From the NCBI GenBank assembly GCA_009760855.2, contig WPIO01000001.1, positions 5,221,001 to 5,285,000 on the forward strand: a DNA stretch of 64,000 nucleotides, read 5' to 3'. The position numbers were made by a program, and so were the translations under genes. Positions within the stretch are counted from its first letter, which is position 1. The number at the start of each line of letters is the position of its first letter. The notes under the pieces are model-generated. The model saw only the letters and a list, made by a program, of their open reading frames with translations, did no database searches and was not told where the DNA came from. Source of the DNA: Cristatella mucedo (Eukaryota; Bryozoa; Phylactolaemata; Cristatellidae). Shown here piece by piece: positions 1-11,600 of this stretch.

Positions 1-295
1 ACGTTAACGGCCCAGAACTACTGTATTACGGTAGGGGCACTCTTTTTCACTGCCACGCTCTGCTACCATCTGAATGCCTTCGAAAATCACGAGGGCAGAG
101 GCAGCAGCCACTGCCACTCACTAGCCACGATTCGAAGGGCTGGGTTCACCTGTATTTAACAGAGCTAGTCCTTGCCGATTTCTGACAGAGTGCTGTCATA
201 GTGGTACAGGACTTCAGTTGAGAAGCCTTGATAGCCAGTTGCTGAGGACTCTTTGCAGGCGTTCTGGTCTAGTCTCATTGCTAGTATCCACTAGC

Positions 296-455
296 TTAGC
301 TAATTTAACAGCCTCATTTACATTGTGGCAGAAGAGCCTTTACGGCTATCACCACTGCTTGCAGCAGGCGATAAAGAATTGCTCACTGAAGGATTCGAAC
401 CCACGACCTGGATCGTAAAGAGCAAGCATCTTACTTCCTGGGCTAAGACCCGAGG
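296..455 (-). repeat. SINE family 1, minus orientation
   Basis: Reverse complement: CTAAG...AAGATGCTTGCTCTTTACGA, then a tRNA B-box-like GGTTCGAATCC at 390-400, the body ATTCTTTATCGCC...GGTGATAGCCGTAAAGGCTC and the end AATGAGGCTGTTAAATTAGC. The head probably derives from a tRNA gene (inference). Confidence 0.75.
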
Positions 456-461
456 GTAATC

Positions 462-2748
462 ATCGATGTTGGTGAGCATTATACCGAAGCATGCCTTTCG
501 ATTCAGACAGCTATAAGCATGCGCTGTTTGAGGAATTGGGCGCCTAAAAGCTAAATTGGCTGCCAATAAATATGCTAATGGCGGCAGCAGGAATGAACCT
601 ACTACGGTTAAGGTAAAAAAGACAAAGGCGATAAGGTGACCAATGTAGCACAGGCCACGGTTGAAGCTCCACGTGGTAAAATCGGGAGGCTTGGTGTTCA
701 GACGGAAAGACGAATATCGTTATTTTTATACGAGATCGTGGAAGTAACTGTAGGTGATGCGCAAGTGTCTGCTAGTTTAGCCTGGCCTAAAATTGTGTTG
801 AATGAAGTGATCGTTCGTCATGGATCGATTACGCCTTTCCAGGAGCCTGCGACTACTGACACTTGCTTTGAGACTGCTGCTGTACACATTGCAACTGGGA
901 TTGGCTGCTTCTCTGATGCCGGCAAGCTGCTCTGCTAATTTTCGACCATGCTGGTGATGGTCTCAGCACCACGAGTGATGTGACTCCTTCCAACTCCCGT
1001 AACGTGTGGACGAGGAACCGTCTTTCGCCGCTGATGTACAATGCACTGACAGTGTCGTATGCCTATTCCTAATGAAGTTAAAGTAAACTGCTCGATTTCT
1101 GGCTGTCTGCGTTTTGGCAACTCGTTTTTGCATTTCTGCCTACTCGGCAAAGCTCCCTCTTAAGCATATCACGTTTACGTGGCTCCTTCGGTGATGATTC
1201 CATTGAGATTGGAATTCGGCGAGTGTAAAGCCGTGATCTTCGGGCACTTGCATGTCAACCAACTTAGAGTGGCTAACATTATGCTGCAGTTGCTGAATTG
1301 GTGTCGTAAATAGAAATAAATTACCGATTCGAGATAACATAATTGTTAACTGCGTTTCGAAAGATTGCCAGTGGATGTATGCTCAGCTTAGAAATCTAAT
1401 GGATGTTGCCGAGCAGGTGCGACAGTCCTGGTGAATGTATGTAGAGAAGATTGAAATGATTCGTGCATGCCAGGGATGTATATAAGAAGTCGCAGACGAT
1501 TATGCAACGGTGCTGGCAGGTTTGCTTCCTGTGCTCTGAGTACGCTTCTAGTGCCTTATGAGACAGAGCTGAAGGTAAAGAAGTTCGTCCACCCCAATCC
1601 AGGTGAACTGTTGATGGGCTGAGATCTGAAAAGCCGCAGGGTTCTCACAACGATTTGAAGCCAAGCTTGATGCTGTGAAGAGTGTAAGTGATGAAAATAA
1701 AGACAGTTTGCTGTTTCGAAAATCACAGCTGCAAAAAAGGCACCTGAAAGTACCAGGTAGTAATTGCTTATCTTATAGCTAACGAGGTGGCAAAGCCGAA
1801 CGTTGACCAGAGTTGGTTGTGTTGGGCTTCTTTTACAGTCCTGGCCGAGGGCAGCCTGACTTGAAGGGGGCAGTAAAATGTTAGATTGCTATAGCAGTCA
1901 GATTATGAGAGTCGTAGAGATTATTAGTATATCTTGATATACAACTAATACAACCTGATATGAACAGGATGCATAATATTTAATAATTATTCAGTTGCAC
2001 TCTGGGCTTTGGGCCAGCAAGTTCTATGTTATGTCTCAGGCTATACAATCGTGCCTCTCTGTGGCTATGGAATGTACTGGCCTACATTTAACTCTGTGGG
2101 CATTATACACTAGGGCAGGTCCTCTTTGGTACTTCTGTACTCTGCCACCGTCACAATGACTGCATGTATCAAGGAAGCATCTGGAACTCACTAGCCATGA
2201 TTAGAGGCGCCTGATTCACCAATATTTGTTACGCATCGGCAAGGACTAGCACCACTCACAAGTAGTGCCATACTTGTTGCAAACAACTTTAGTTAAGCAC
2301 AGCCATTCACGTTGTGTTAGTAATGCAACAATCGTGATGTTATTAATTGCACGCACCCCAGAGGAGTTCAGAAGGCAATGACAGTGGCACCGCCAGCGGA
2401 TTTGTCGGGATTGCTCTGAACGCCGGTTAGGACGTGCTGCCCATCGATGGCAAACGAATCTTGTTTTGCAGGTGACCTGTAAATAAGGCAATATAAGGCA
2501 AGAAGTCAGACATTTGCTGACAAGGCGGTGCAGGCTGCTGGCTGGCAGCATAAGGTTGGCGAAGCTGGTCTGTCACTAACTCGAACAACGAAGTATATGC
2601 AGTATACATAGAGGTGGTGCACTACTTGTACTAAATGGTTAACCACTTCATCTATATTAGTTTCTGAAATATCCTTTGACAAAATATAAAGCAGAACCGT
2701 CTTCGAGGCGGCTTGAGTCGGCTCTGCCAGCACATCTCCTGGTGAATA
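462..2748. other. No gene recognised (0.5-2.7 kb)
   Basis: Short frames of 60-103 codons occur on both strands without consistent splice borders or recognisable motifs. Two short stretches near 110-170 and 2180-2225 resemble each other (ACTCACTAGCCA...ATTCACC), which suggests an old dispersed repeat. Whether this lies downstream of the MAP7-like gene or in a further intron is open. Confidence 0.4.
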
Positions 2749-3590
2749 TGCACGAAATCTAGGCACCCTGTTCATAAGCAACCTTTCATCGGACGACCAC
2801 ATCAGCTCCACACTCAAGTCTGCCTACTTTCAGCTACATAACAATGCTAAAATTCGGGCTTGTTTAGACAGGGATCCTGCATCTAAATTGGTTCGTGCAT
2901 TTGTGACATCCCATCTTGACTTCTGTGAGTCACTGCTTGCTGGTCTACCGGTCAGTGCAATCAGGTGCTTACAGCTTGTGCAAACTCTGCAGCTAAGCCT
3001 GTCTGTCGTGAGCATAGCAGTAGCCACATCAAACCATTTCTTACCGACCTGCAATGGCGCCCAGTCTAGCAATGCATCGAGTTCAAGGTTCTGTCACTAA
3101 CTTTTAGGTCCCTTTATTCTTTGGCTACAGCCTATCTATTGGATCTACTCCCCACGAGGCTCATCCCACATGCTTTTCGGAATCTATCATATACCTATAC
3201 CTTGTACAAACCTCAAATCCTTTGGAGACCGTGCCTTTAGTTCGTATGCTCCAAAAGCCTGGAACTCACTCCCGACTTGCATCACGACATCCCTTGACTT
3301 GACCACATTTAAAAACAAACTAAAAGCGCATCTATTAATCACAGCATTTAGTGGGTCCCAGTGATTCATCCTTTATGTGCTTATTCGTGCTGGCACTGTG
3401 CATGCTGCCACTAACCATATTTGCATGCTGAGCCTGAGCATGTCATCCCTAACCATGCTATTCTTGTTGTTTATTGAGCATGCTAACACTAACCATTCGA
3501 TCGTGCTTCCTTTGCAGCCAATGTAAAGTGCCTAGAAAGAGATTAAATTCTCTGAAGGCGTTAAATCAAATGTATTATTATTATTGTTAA
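2749..3590 (+). mobile_element. LINE (CR1/Rex1-Babar type) 3' fragment
   Basis: The segment starts in the ARNLGTLF part of the ORF2 C-terminus and continues through SDDHISSTLKSAYFQLH, a frameshifted middle, TNLKSFGDRAFSSYAPKAWN and TTFKNKLKAHLLITAFSGS. It then has a 3' UTR with the family's tail (AGTGCCTAGAAAGAGATTAA...) and (ATT)n. Several frameshifts show it is a dead, 5'-truncated copy. Confidence 0.85.
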
Positions 3591-5877
3591 TTGACATAGC
3601 TTGGCAATCGAGTTGGACAAGCGTCCGTTCTATTTCTGAGGCTGGGTCCGGCTTGCACCCTCTGCATCCTAATAGTGTTGCTAAACAAGTTTCCAGTCCT
3701 TGCTAATTCAAACTACAGCAAGCCAATATAGCAATGACTGTAGATTGATGGTAAAACCACGTCCTGGGCGTCTAAGCCATCGTGATTTCTGTGTGGCTAC
3801 TACCACCTTATCGACTACTGCTCTAAAAGCTACCGGGTTTACAATCTCGTTGTGCGAATAATGTATACGTGTACCCTCGAAACAGACGTGCATATATATT
3901 TATACATATGTGTATGCATGTGTGCGTGTCCTCATGTTTATAGCAAGCCGTAGGATCTGTGCGACCGACGAGCACTGATGCTGACGGCCAGCTACTGGTG
4001 CTGCTGTCCTGAAAATTCTAACAGACAAACCATTTCAAGGTGGGATCCGAAGATCAGGTGAAGGGGACTTGAGAGAAGTGAAGGCCAGGCAAACCAGGAC
4101 CGGTATAAACGTGGCTAAAAGTACAGTTTTGCCTCCGAAAATCAAGTTTTAGCAGCAGAGGAAATTGCTTGCATATCAGCTAGGTTGCCATCCTGGTTTG
4201 GCCCAGTGGTAAGGTGCTGGCCATTAAGGACCATGGTCGTGCGTTCAAGCCCTTCGGCCTACGTAAGGCGCCTGGATAGAGATTAAGTTCTCTTAGGATG
4301 CTATACGAATGAATTATATTACTATTATCATTATTAAGATTGCATAAGATTGTAACCTGGCTAACTACGCGTCACAACCTTCCACGTGCAATTGCCAGGG
4401 CCATTACTAAAGAATTAATTATATGTTACTCAACAGATCAGTTGAAGACAGCCACACGTCACCACAGGAAGACCTGCCTCTTCGAAGCTTTTGCAGCAGC
4501 TAGTGGGACCAATATAAGCCGACATAGCTATTTCAGGCTATCAGCTGCAGGGCCCTTAAAAAAGGGTAATTGAATGCCGGTGTGCTAGTGTTGGATATAG
4601 TAAAGTTTGAGACATCGCACAGTCGTCCGTGTTGTCTCGAAAATCTGAGTTTCGATGAATGAGCGATGTATCTGTGGTGGTGCACACGTCTTACCCCCAT
4701 TGCCTCATCCCGGATTCCGTTGCAAAGCCAAGAGAAAGCCTGGTGCATTCGCATTTTCCCCATCTTCTAGTTCTCGAGACTGTGATCGAAAACTGAAGGT
4801 GATCCTCACAGTGGTGAAAAGAAACTAACCGATGAGGCAAGAAAATATACTGACTAGCATTTGGTCGGCTCGCTGTCACCTTCACGACCACAGCTCTGTG
4901 CAGGACATGCCTTCGTGGCCTGCCAGTCTACCTTCCAAGCTTAGCAGCTCCACAAGCGAAACTTATTTTCGGCCTTCGTGTTTTATGTCGCACGATTCCC
5001 AGACATCGAAGCAACGGTTAGGACGTATAATGCTCGTCAAATTTGATTACGTGTTCAGAAATCATAATTTGCAAACAAAGTCCACAAGCAAACAGTGCTC
5101 GAAAGTAGTTTCATAATATCAAGTCGTGGATTTACTAAATGATGTACCAAGCAGCACTGGTATGAATAAGCACTAATCACCGATGGCTACTGGTGTGTGT
5201 CTACTGTTCCCCGCGTGTTTTGCGCAAGTGCCAATCTATGACACGTAACAGACTTGACTTCCTCGACAGCACTAGGTTTTGAACTTCGAACTGTTAAAAC
5301 TGCAAAGAACCATGTCTGCACTAATGATTGCACTGGTGAGTGAAAGTTAACCGAAGTTCTTGTAATCCGAGGCAATCTGGACTGCACCAAACTTTCATAG
5401 AACGATGCTGCTTCTGGTGTCACATGAATTCGTTGCTGGGCTACGAGTGCAAAAACATGTGCGTAAATGTGAGCAATATGTTTGCATGTCTCCGAAATAG
5501 CCAAGCAATATTCTTGCCCAAAATATCTTTGCCCCCACACTACAGCTAGCCATGAGTCTGATAAGCAGACTCACTTCGAATACATCGACCATGACGACAC
5601 AAAAGCTGACCGATGAAAAAAAATGAAAATTTCGAACGATAGAGACCAATATCAAGCACTATTGCCAGCCCGCATCCATTTGTGAATACGTCAAAGAGAC
5701 CGAAACATTCGACGTGAACGAATGCTACTTTGATTGTGGCAGGAAAAGAGCGGCAGCTCGAAAAAGTCACGAAGGCTCCATGCAACACTGCAGCCGATCC
5801 ATTGATGCCGGCAGTGAGCAAGTAATGTAGCAGCAAAGGAGTGCAGCAGTGCAGCTCACAGCCACGCCGAGCGCCAC
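3591..5877. other. No gene recognised (3.6-5.9 kb), apart from one SINE
   Basis: No supported gene is seen apart from the SINE at 4195-4337. If exon M is the last exon, this is the 3' flank and part of the 3' UTR of the MAP7-like gene; if the donor at 5881 is used, the last exon should be here or further left. No clear AATAAA on the minus strand was confirmed. Confidence 0.4.
4195..4337 (+). repeat. SINE family 2 (tRNA-like head, LINE-like tail)
   Basis: Head: GGCCCAGTGGTAAGGTGCTG, CATGGTCGTGCGTTCAAGCC. Tail: GGCGCCTGGATAGAGATTAA, GTTCTCTTAGGATGCTATAC, then ATTATTACTATTATC-like sequence. The tail copies the 3' hairpin of the main LINE family. Confidence 0.8.
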
Positions 5878-6398
5878 TCACCCGGAAGTGCTGCTGTCGC
5901 GGGCCTTGTCAAGCTCCAGCGATTGCAGAACAGACCGCACGTCGTCCTCAAGCACCAGGTCGCCATTGTTGAACGAAGCCGGCAAAGAGCCGAGGGCAGT
6001 GGTGGCAGCGTCGCTGGGCGAGAGATACGGCAACTGCGAGCTACCGAGGGCGAGCCCACGGTCGGATTGAGCTGCAGCCTCTGGCGCTTCTGCTACAGCT
6101 GCCGGAACCGTCGCAGCAGCATTGCCGGCGGCCGTGTCGATGGGCAAGGTGGATGTCAAGCTGCCGCGATCGGCTCGAGCAGCAGAAGCGTCAGCATCGC
6201 CAGTCGAGCCAGCATCTGAGCTTGTTGCCAGGCCCGAGGCCGTGGTGCTGTCGTGTGCAGACGACGTGCCGGCTGCTTGTGACGAGCTGTCGCTCAACGC
6301 AGCAATTGCCACATCCTCGTGGCTAGCAGGCACCGATACCGGTGCGACGGCTACATCGGGCACTTGCACGGTGCTGCCGTTATCAACTGCGGATGTGC
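5878..6398 (-). CDS. MAP7: MAP7-like gene, exon M (C-terminal region; stop overlaps a splice donor)
   Basis: The acceptor is TTCTTGCACTTCAG; the two leading bases complete a Gly codon with exon L. The frame is open for about 170 codons: TSAVDNGSTVQVPDVAVAP, a long Ala/Ser/Thr/Asp-rich tract (SSQAAGTSSAHDSTTASG, later AAGNAAATVPAAVAEAPEAA), then LPYLSPSDAATTALGSLP and the acidic end NNGDLVLEDDVRSVLQSLEL, DKARDSSTSG, TGA. Vertebrate MAP7 also ends in an acidic stretch, but no residue-level match is claimed. The terminal TGA sits inside CCGG|GTGAGT, a near-perfect donor. So either this is the last exon or splicing at 5881/5882 (phase 2) adds a C-terminus encoded further left. No polyadenylation signal was confirmed. 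Confidence 0.62.
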
Positions 6399-7375
6399 CT
6401 GAAGTGCAAGAATTAATCAGGCCGCGAATGCCAGCGAAGCTGTGAACGAGATTTTAATGGCTGGTCGTGAGCAGTAATCCTGAACTGGCAAGACTTTTAG
6501 AAAGCAAGATAGACTCAGCAACGGCAGCAATGTCAATAGATGCCGTGTGGAGACAATGTCACAAGCACCACTACAGCCCTGCAGTCTCGAGTGGCAAATG
6601 GAGCATCAATGTAGCATAAGCCGTTGCTATCACGAACATGAGAAGCATGGGGGACGGCGTCACACAAGCGCGCACACGCACACACCGTAGCAGCCAGCCC
6701 AGACATCTCTTTCAAGTCTGCCTGTTGCACCAAAAATATATGAAGACCACATGAGTGCTATGTTGAAGAAACTTTCTATAGCACACTCAAGACTCACAGG
6801 TCAACCCCTCTCAAGCAGCTTTGGGTGTGTGTAAAAATACGGGAGAGGCCACGGGGATATCAGCAGCTCAAACTTGCTCATCGAGCAGCCTACATAGCGC
6901 TACACTGAGCCATCGAAGTGGCCAAGTCAAGTCTTTGCGATCGAAGCTCTGCCTGTCATGATGCTTTGAAAATTACACAATCAGAGACTTGTCGAACCGG
7001 CTACGGACTGCTCACTGATCGGCCGAGGTGCATTGCGTACTGGCAACTAGCGAGCCTGTGCCAGCAACTGAAAGGTTGACTGCAGCCACAATGGCCTACA
7101 ATTGCGCACCACACAGAAAGATGCTTGCACACCGGTGAGCTGGCAAACAGTTGAAGGGGCGGGAGCAGATGCCAAAAACATGCTGAGAGACGCTGCCAGC
7201 AAAGACAGCCAATATGGTCAAGAAGCTAACAAAGGCAGTCAGGCAGCGGCCTGAGATGCCAAGTAGAGGCAGCCGCATGATGTACTAGGCAGACGGCCCA
7301 ATGCAAACAACGGGGAGGGGGGGAGAATGGAATGGGCGTCGATCAGAATAACTTAGCTGCGCTAAGATCGTCATC
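6399..7375. other. Intron L-M, 5' part as read left to right
   Basis: No feature is seen except a G-rich run (GGGGAGGGGGGGAG) at 7312-7325. Confidence 0.45.
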
Positions 7376-8400
7376 CAGTCTAATAATAACAATAGAAAGT
7401 TCGTATAGCCACCTAACAGAATTAAATATCTTTCTAGGCACTGTACATAAGCTGGAAAGGAAGTATGTTAATCGGTTGGTGACAACATGAATTGTGACAG
7501 CGCACACAACCACACAAAGGACGATTGACAAGGACCCAGCAAATGCTGTGAGAAACAGGTATGCTCTTAACTTCTTTTTAAAAGTCTTCCAGTCAGGATA
7601 TGTCTCGACGTCGGTCGGGAGTGAGATCCAGGCTTTGAGAGTACATGAGCTAAAGGCATGGTCTCCAAAGGATCTGAGTTTGGTTAGAGGCATAGCTAAT
7701 GACTTGAGTCAGATAAAGAGGTAGATGCTTTGCCTGATAGGGAAGTAGCTCTGATAGGCAACCTGGATCAAGAGAGAGGAGACCTAAAAGTGATTAACAA
7801 AACCTTGAAGTCGATATGCTACTTGATGGTGAGCTAGTGCAGGTCAGTGAGAAGTCATGTCAGGGTAATGTGGAACTTCGACTTTCACGACAGACAAGCC
7901 TGGCTGAAGAGTTTTGCTCCACGTTTATGTGCCATATAGAAACAAACACAAAAATGTAGTGACAGAAGTCAATACAGAATAGCACAAAAGCCTTAACTAG
8001 CTTGGCTGTGGTATCCTTGTCTGGGCAGGCCCAAATTTTTGCTCTAGTACGCAGCTGAAAGTAAGCAGACCTGATTGAGGAGCTGATATTGTCACCTAGT
8101 TAAAGGTCACTTTGAAACAGGACACCTAGATTTTACACAGATGCAGCAGGAGATAAGGTGCAAGCACCGATATTGAGTGTTACGTTTTCCTATGTCCGAG
8201 TATTACTGGATTCGCCCATAACTAGTAAGTTGGTTTTAAGTCATTCACTTTGAGGAAGGTTGCAACCATCCAAGGGCAAATGTCCCCAATACGTGCAGCA
8301 AGGGAGTTTAGAGAGTTCGAAGCACTCGAAGGGTGGACGGATCAACGCAAAGGCACAGTCGTGCGTGCTCTGCATGAAAATGATAGCCTATGATTGGTCC
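7376..8400 (-). mobile_element. LINE 3' fragment, minus orientation
   Basis: The minus strand reads through the 3' part of the same ORF2 (LTKLRSFGDHAFSSCTLKAW, then TFKKKLRAYLFLTAFAGSL) to a degenerate hairpin and a short AT-rich tail at 7376-7390. The upstream limit is near the FHYxxD region around 8400. It is full of stops and inactive. Confidence 0.8.
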
Positions 8401-8572
8401 ACGACTGCTGCAGCCATGCAGGCCTGAGCAGCAACGGGACACCGAACTCAAAAGCGTTCTGGCCACGTCGTTCGACGGCAGGCCACTGCTGCCAGAGGAG
8501 AAAGTCTCTGCTTGACGGAGAAAGCTAGGCCGGCCACACGGCAAGGCGCTTGCTTGCGACTGCTCTACCTAC

Positions 8573-8714
8573 CTGTGGCCTCTGCTGACAAGGGGCCGCC
8601 CCCAATTAGAGCAGCCACTTGAATGGCAGCTGCAGCTGAGGTAGCAGGTGCAACCTTTTCTCGATCCGGCGATGACCTGTCGGATGTAACTGGCTCCGAA
8701 GATCTCTCGTCCCT
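8573..8714 (-). CDS. MAP7: MAP7-like gene, exon L (Ser/Ala-rich)
   Basis: The minus strand has the acceptor CACGTGCTTTCCAG and the strong donor CCACAG|GTAGGT around 142 bp. The exon starts in phase 0, as exon K requires, and ends with one base, as exon M requires (G+GC, Gly). The peptide is RDERSSEPVTSDRSSPDRE followed by KVAPATSAAAAIQVAALIGG and GPLSAEAT. It is a low-complexity segment downstream of the kinesin-binding coil, without recognisable motifs. Support comes from borders and phase on both sides rather than from similarity. Confidence 0.65.
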
Positions 8715-9974
8715 CTGGAAAGCACGTGGAGAATCAGACACGCGGGCCAGGCATTGCAGCATGTCTGCTGCTGGCCAGGCATTGCAGCATATCTGCTGCT
8801 AGCGAAGATGGAAGGGGTGGGCAGCCTGTCGGTTCCCGAGCCCCTCGGATAAATCTCAGCATAAACTACAAGGTCGGGGCTGCGAGAACACCCAGGACCC
8901 CTACAAAGCCGGGACTCCTGGCACACGAGCATTTCATGACAGTAGCCTAGGCTTGGGTAAAGAGAGGGGTAATTGGATTGTAGCACAGCAAGCCACGAAG
9001 GGAAAGCAGATCTGGGACAGACATTGCTCCATAGTGTTGTGGCCAAAGAAGCTTGGAGCACGAGCTTAAATGGCTACTGCGTGCAAAACGAACAAAGAAC
9101 GACTTGCGAATTCAACCAGGCAGGCTGAGAACCGCCCCATTCTTAAAATAAATCCCAAGCTTCTGCAAAACAGTCACCGAAGATTTCAACATTACGTCCA
9201 ACAGCTGGGCTAGTGCCAAGGCAGTAGGTGACCGGCCATTCAGAAAATCTGGGGGGGGGGGTATGGAGCGCCTCAACCATCTGCCAGGAAATAGTGACAG
9301 CTGACTGCCTCTCTGGCAGCTGAGCTTGACTGTGTGGTGGCCAGCCTGCTTGACCACACGATACAATAGCCGCAGCCCACGTTTCCAGGGGGCATGTGAC
9401 ACAGCAGCCGCAGCCTCAGCTTTCGGTAGGCAGCTCGAGTGCTGTGAGCATACCCGAGACGTGCTGTGGCTGCCGGCAAGCAGCATGGCTGGCTACGCCC
9501 AGTCTCCCGACGAAGGACCGGCCAACAGCATTCGAGTGCTCGGCTGCTCGGAGGAAGAAGCGGCCGAAGCGCAAGCAGAAGAACGGCATCACACCAGCTC
9601 GACCATTGAATACTTGTATTGGGTATTAGCAGATCTGCACTCTTCGACGACAGTCTGAATTTTCAGCAGCTCACTACAGAGGCCTACCTTCTTGACCGTC
9701 CTTCTAGTACTATTGCAGGTCGTCCTGCTTTGAAGGCAATTGTATTGCATGATAATAACACAACCTGGCTCGGCGGTTTTCAATAGCTTCTCTATTCTAC
9801 AGACCCTTTCTTCAAATTCATTCCTTAGGCACCTGTCGAATTATCGTGGATGGACAGCAAGTCATTTTTAATGGAAATATGGGGTCCAGTAGCCCTTTGG
9901 GGCTACCCGATTGAGCGGGCACATGCATATAACCTAACGTTATTAGACCAGATAGATATATGCACACATATACA

Positions 9975-10065
9975 TGCTTCATTTTATCCAAGCACTTTAC
10001 ATACGCCGAAGGACTCGAGCCCACGACCTTGGTCGCCAAGACATCAAGCAGGCATCGCGAGTCAG
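9975..10065 (-). repeat. SINE family 2, minus orientation, truncated
   Basis: GACTCGAGCCCACGACCTTG at 10013-10032 is the reverse complement of the family's B-box region, with CCAAGCACTTTACATACGCC (start of the LINE-like tail) to the left. Confidence 0.65.
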
Positions 10066-10144
10066 TGGTATTTAAATTTACACGCAGAGTGCCTTATGAC
10101 CTGGTAGGGTATTGGGCATCAAGAGAACGAATGGGCAAAATTAC

Positions 10145-11600
10145 ATAGATGCATAGATCGATTTGGATTTGGTATGCTTGTCTAAGCAGGCCTGATTTTT
10201 CGAAATACTACATGGCTGAAAGCAGGCAGACTTGACTGTGGTGCAGATGTGGTCGTCTAGTGAAAGGTCACTTTGAAACAGCACACCTAGATTTCGTGCA
10301 GATGCCACAGGAGCTACGCTGGCAAAGCACACTTTCGGTGTTAAGCTTTGCAATTTCTGAATCATACTAGGTTTGCCATGACTAGTAAGTTGGTTATATC
10401 GTCACTTAATTTGAGGAAGTTTGCTGTCATCCAAGTGTGGATGTCAGCAAAACATGCAGCATGGAAGTTGCGATAGTTTGACATGCTGGAAGGCTGAGAG
10501 GGATCAAAGCATACAGCTGGTATGGTGCAAAGGTACAGCTGTGTGTCACCGACATAGCATATAAAGCCTAGATTGTGCTTGGCGATACTCGGAAAGAAGA
10601 CGGGTATAAATTGTGACAAGAAATAGACCAAGCACAGAGCCCTGGGATATCCTGTACTTTAGAGGCTCATCGAATGATTGCTAACCGCTCAATCAATGAT
10701 CAATGCTCTGGAGTATCCAGCTGAGACAGGATCTGAACCATTGTAGTACAGAATTACCCAGACGAGATGGGAGGCACTCGATAAGGACTTGGTAATCAAT
10801 AGCATCAAACGCTATGGAAAGATCAAGCAAAACAGGCTAGAGACTCCGCCTTGGTCTACATCCCTGAAAAGGTCGTTATACACCCGAAGCAATGCTGACT
10901 CTGAAATGATTAGCTCTACAACCTGACTGGAATCTGGCTGCTAGGTTTTGACGTTTTGATCTCCGAGTTTAGCTGGTCTGCCACTACTTGTTACAGTGTC
11001 TTTGATAAGAATGGCAGTAGGGATATGGGCAGATGTAGCTTAGGGTCTGCTGGCCTAGTATTGCCTTCTTTGTGAGTGGCCTAACAAGAGCCTTTTTGAA
11101 AGGTATATGGACAACACCTGAAGCTAAGAACATATTTATTATGTTAGTTCTGAATGGTAGTAGCAGATCAACTCATCGCAGGAGCAGCATAGGAGCAGGT
11201 TCCAGGGGTAAAGTGCTCGCTTTTCACGACCCGGGTCGTGGGTTTGAGCCCTGCAGCGTGCGATCCTTTACGCCTACTGCATGTGGTGAAGATAGCCACT
11301 GTGGTTCTTCTGCAGCTACATAAATGAGGTTGTTATATCAGCTGACTTTGTTTAGGGCCCAAGGGGCTAGTTGTCTTCCTTGACTGGAAGATGAACTTCA
11401 AGATGAGGTCAATATCAGCAGGCTTGAATGTAGACATGGAGGTTCTGCAAGAAATTGGGGGAGAGAAGCCCAGAGGGAATGCTGGTACTTTATGGGTCGA
11501 TTTTTTAATCCTATCTATCTTGCTGACAAAGAAGGTGCTAATGTCAGGCGGTCGGAGTCAATCTTGTGGACTGATACGGACCAAAACGAAGGCAAACCAA
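10145..11600 (-). mobile_element. LINE fragment, minus orientation, split by a SINE
   Basis: From 10145 to about 11195 the minus strand carries degenerate ORF2 sequence, including FICYVGDTQLYLC (from the YADD region), FAACFADIHTWMTANFLKLS and the SDLSLDDHI motif. Homology to the upstream ORF2 region of the 29.4-kb copy resumes at 11344-11600 (ISTFK...LVLKFISQSKK equivalent). The 11196-11343 gap is a SINE, so the SINE inserted after the LINE did. Confidence 0.75.
11196..11343 (+). repeat. SINE family 1, inserted in a LINE
   Basis: CAGGGGTAAAGTGCTCGCTT, GTCGTGGGTTTGAGCCCTGC (B-box region), GCGATCCTTTACGCC, GCTACATAAATGAGG and ATATCAGCT appear in the family order. It splits the minus-strand LINE that spans 10145-11600. 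Confidence 0.8.

Noticed and set aside
390-410. Genuine tRNA genes at the GGTTCGAATCC-like sites
   Set aside because: All such sites lie in repeated copies with a long shared body and degenerate heads that do not fold as a clean cloverleaf by eye; they are SINEs.
30-2265. Long terminal repeats bounding an element at about 30-180 and 2110-2265
   Set aside because: Only about 40 bp is clearly similar, the flanking matches are not collinear, and no LTR-element protein lies between.
9326-9658. Plus-strand frames with MAGYAQSPDEGPANS and RRKKRPKRKQKNG
   Set aside because: No family match and no fitting splice borders on the plus strand; the Lys/Arg run is the complement of a pyrimidine tract.
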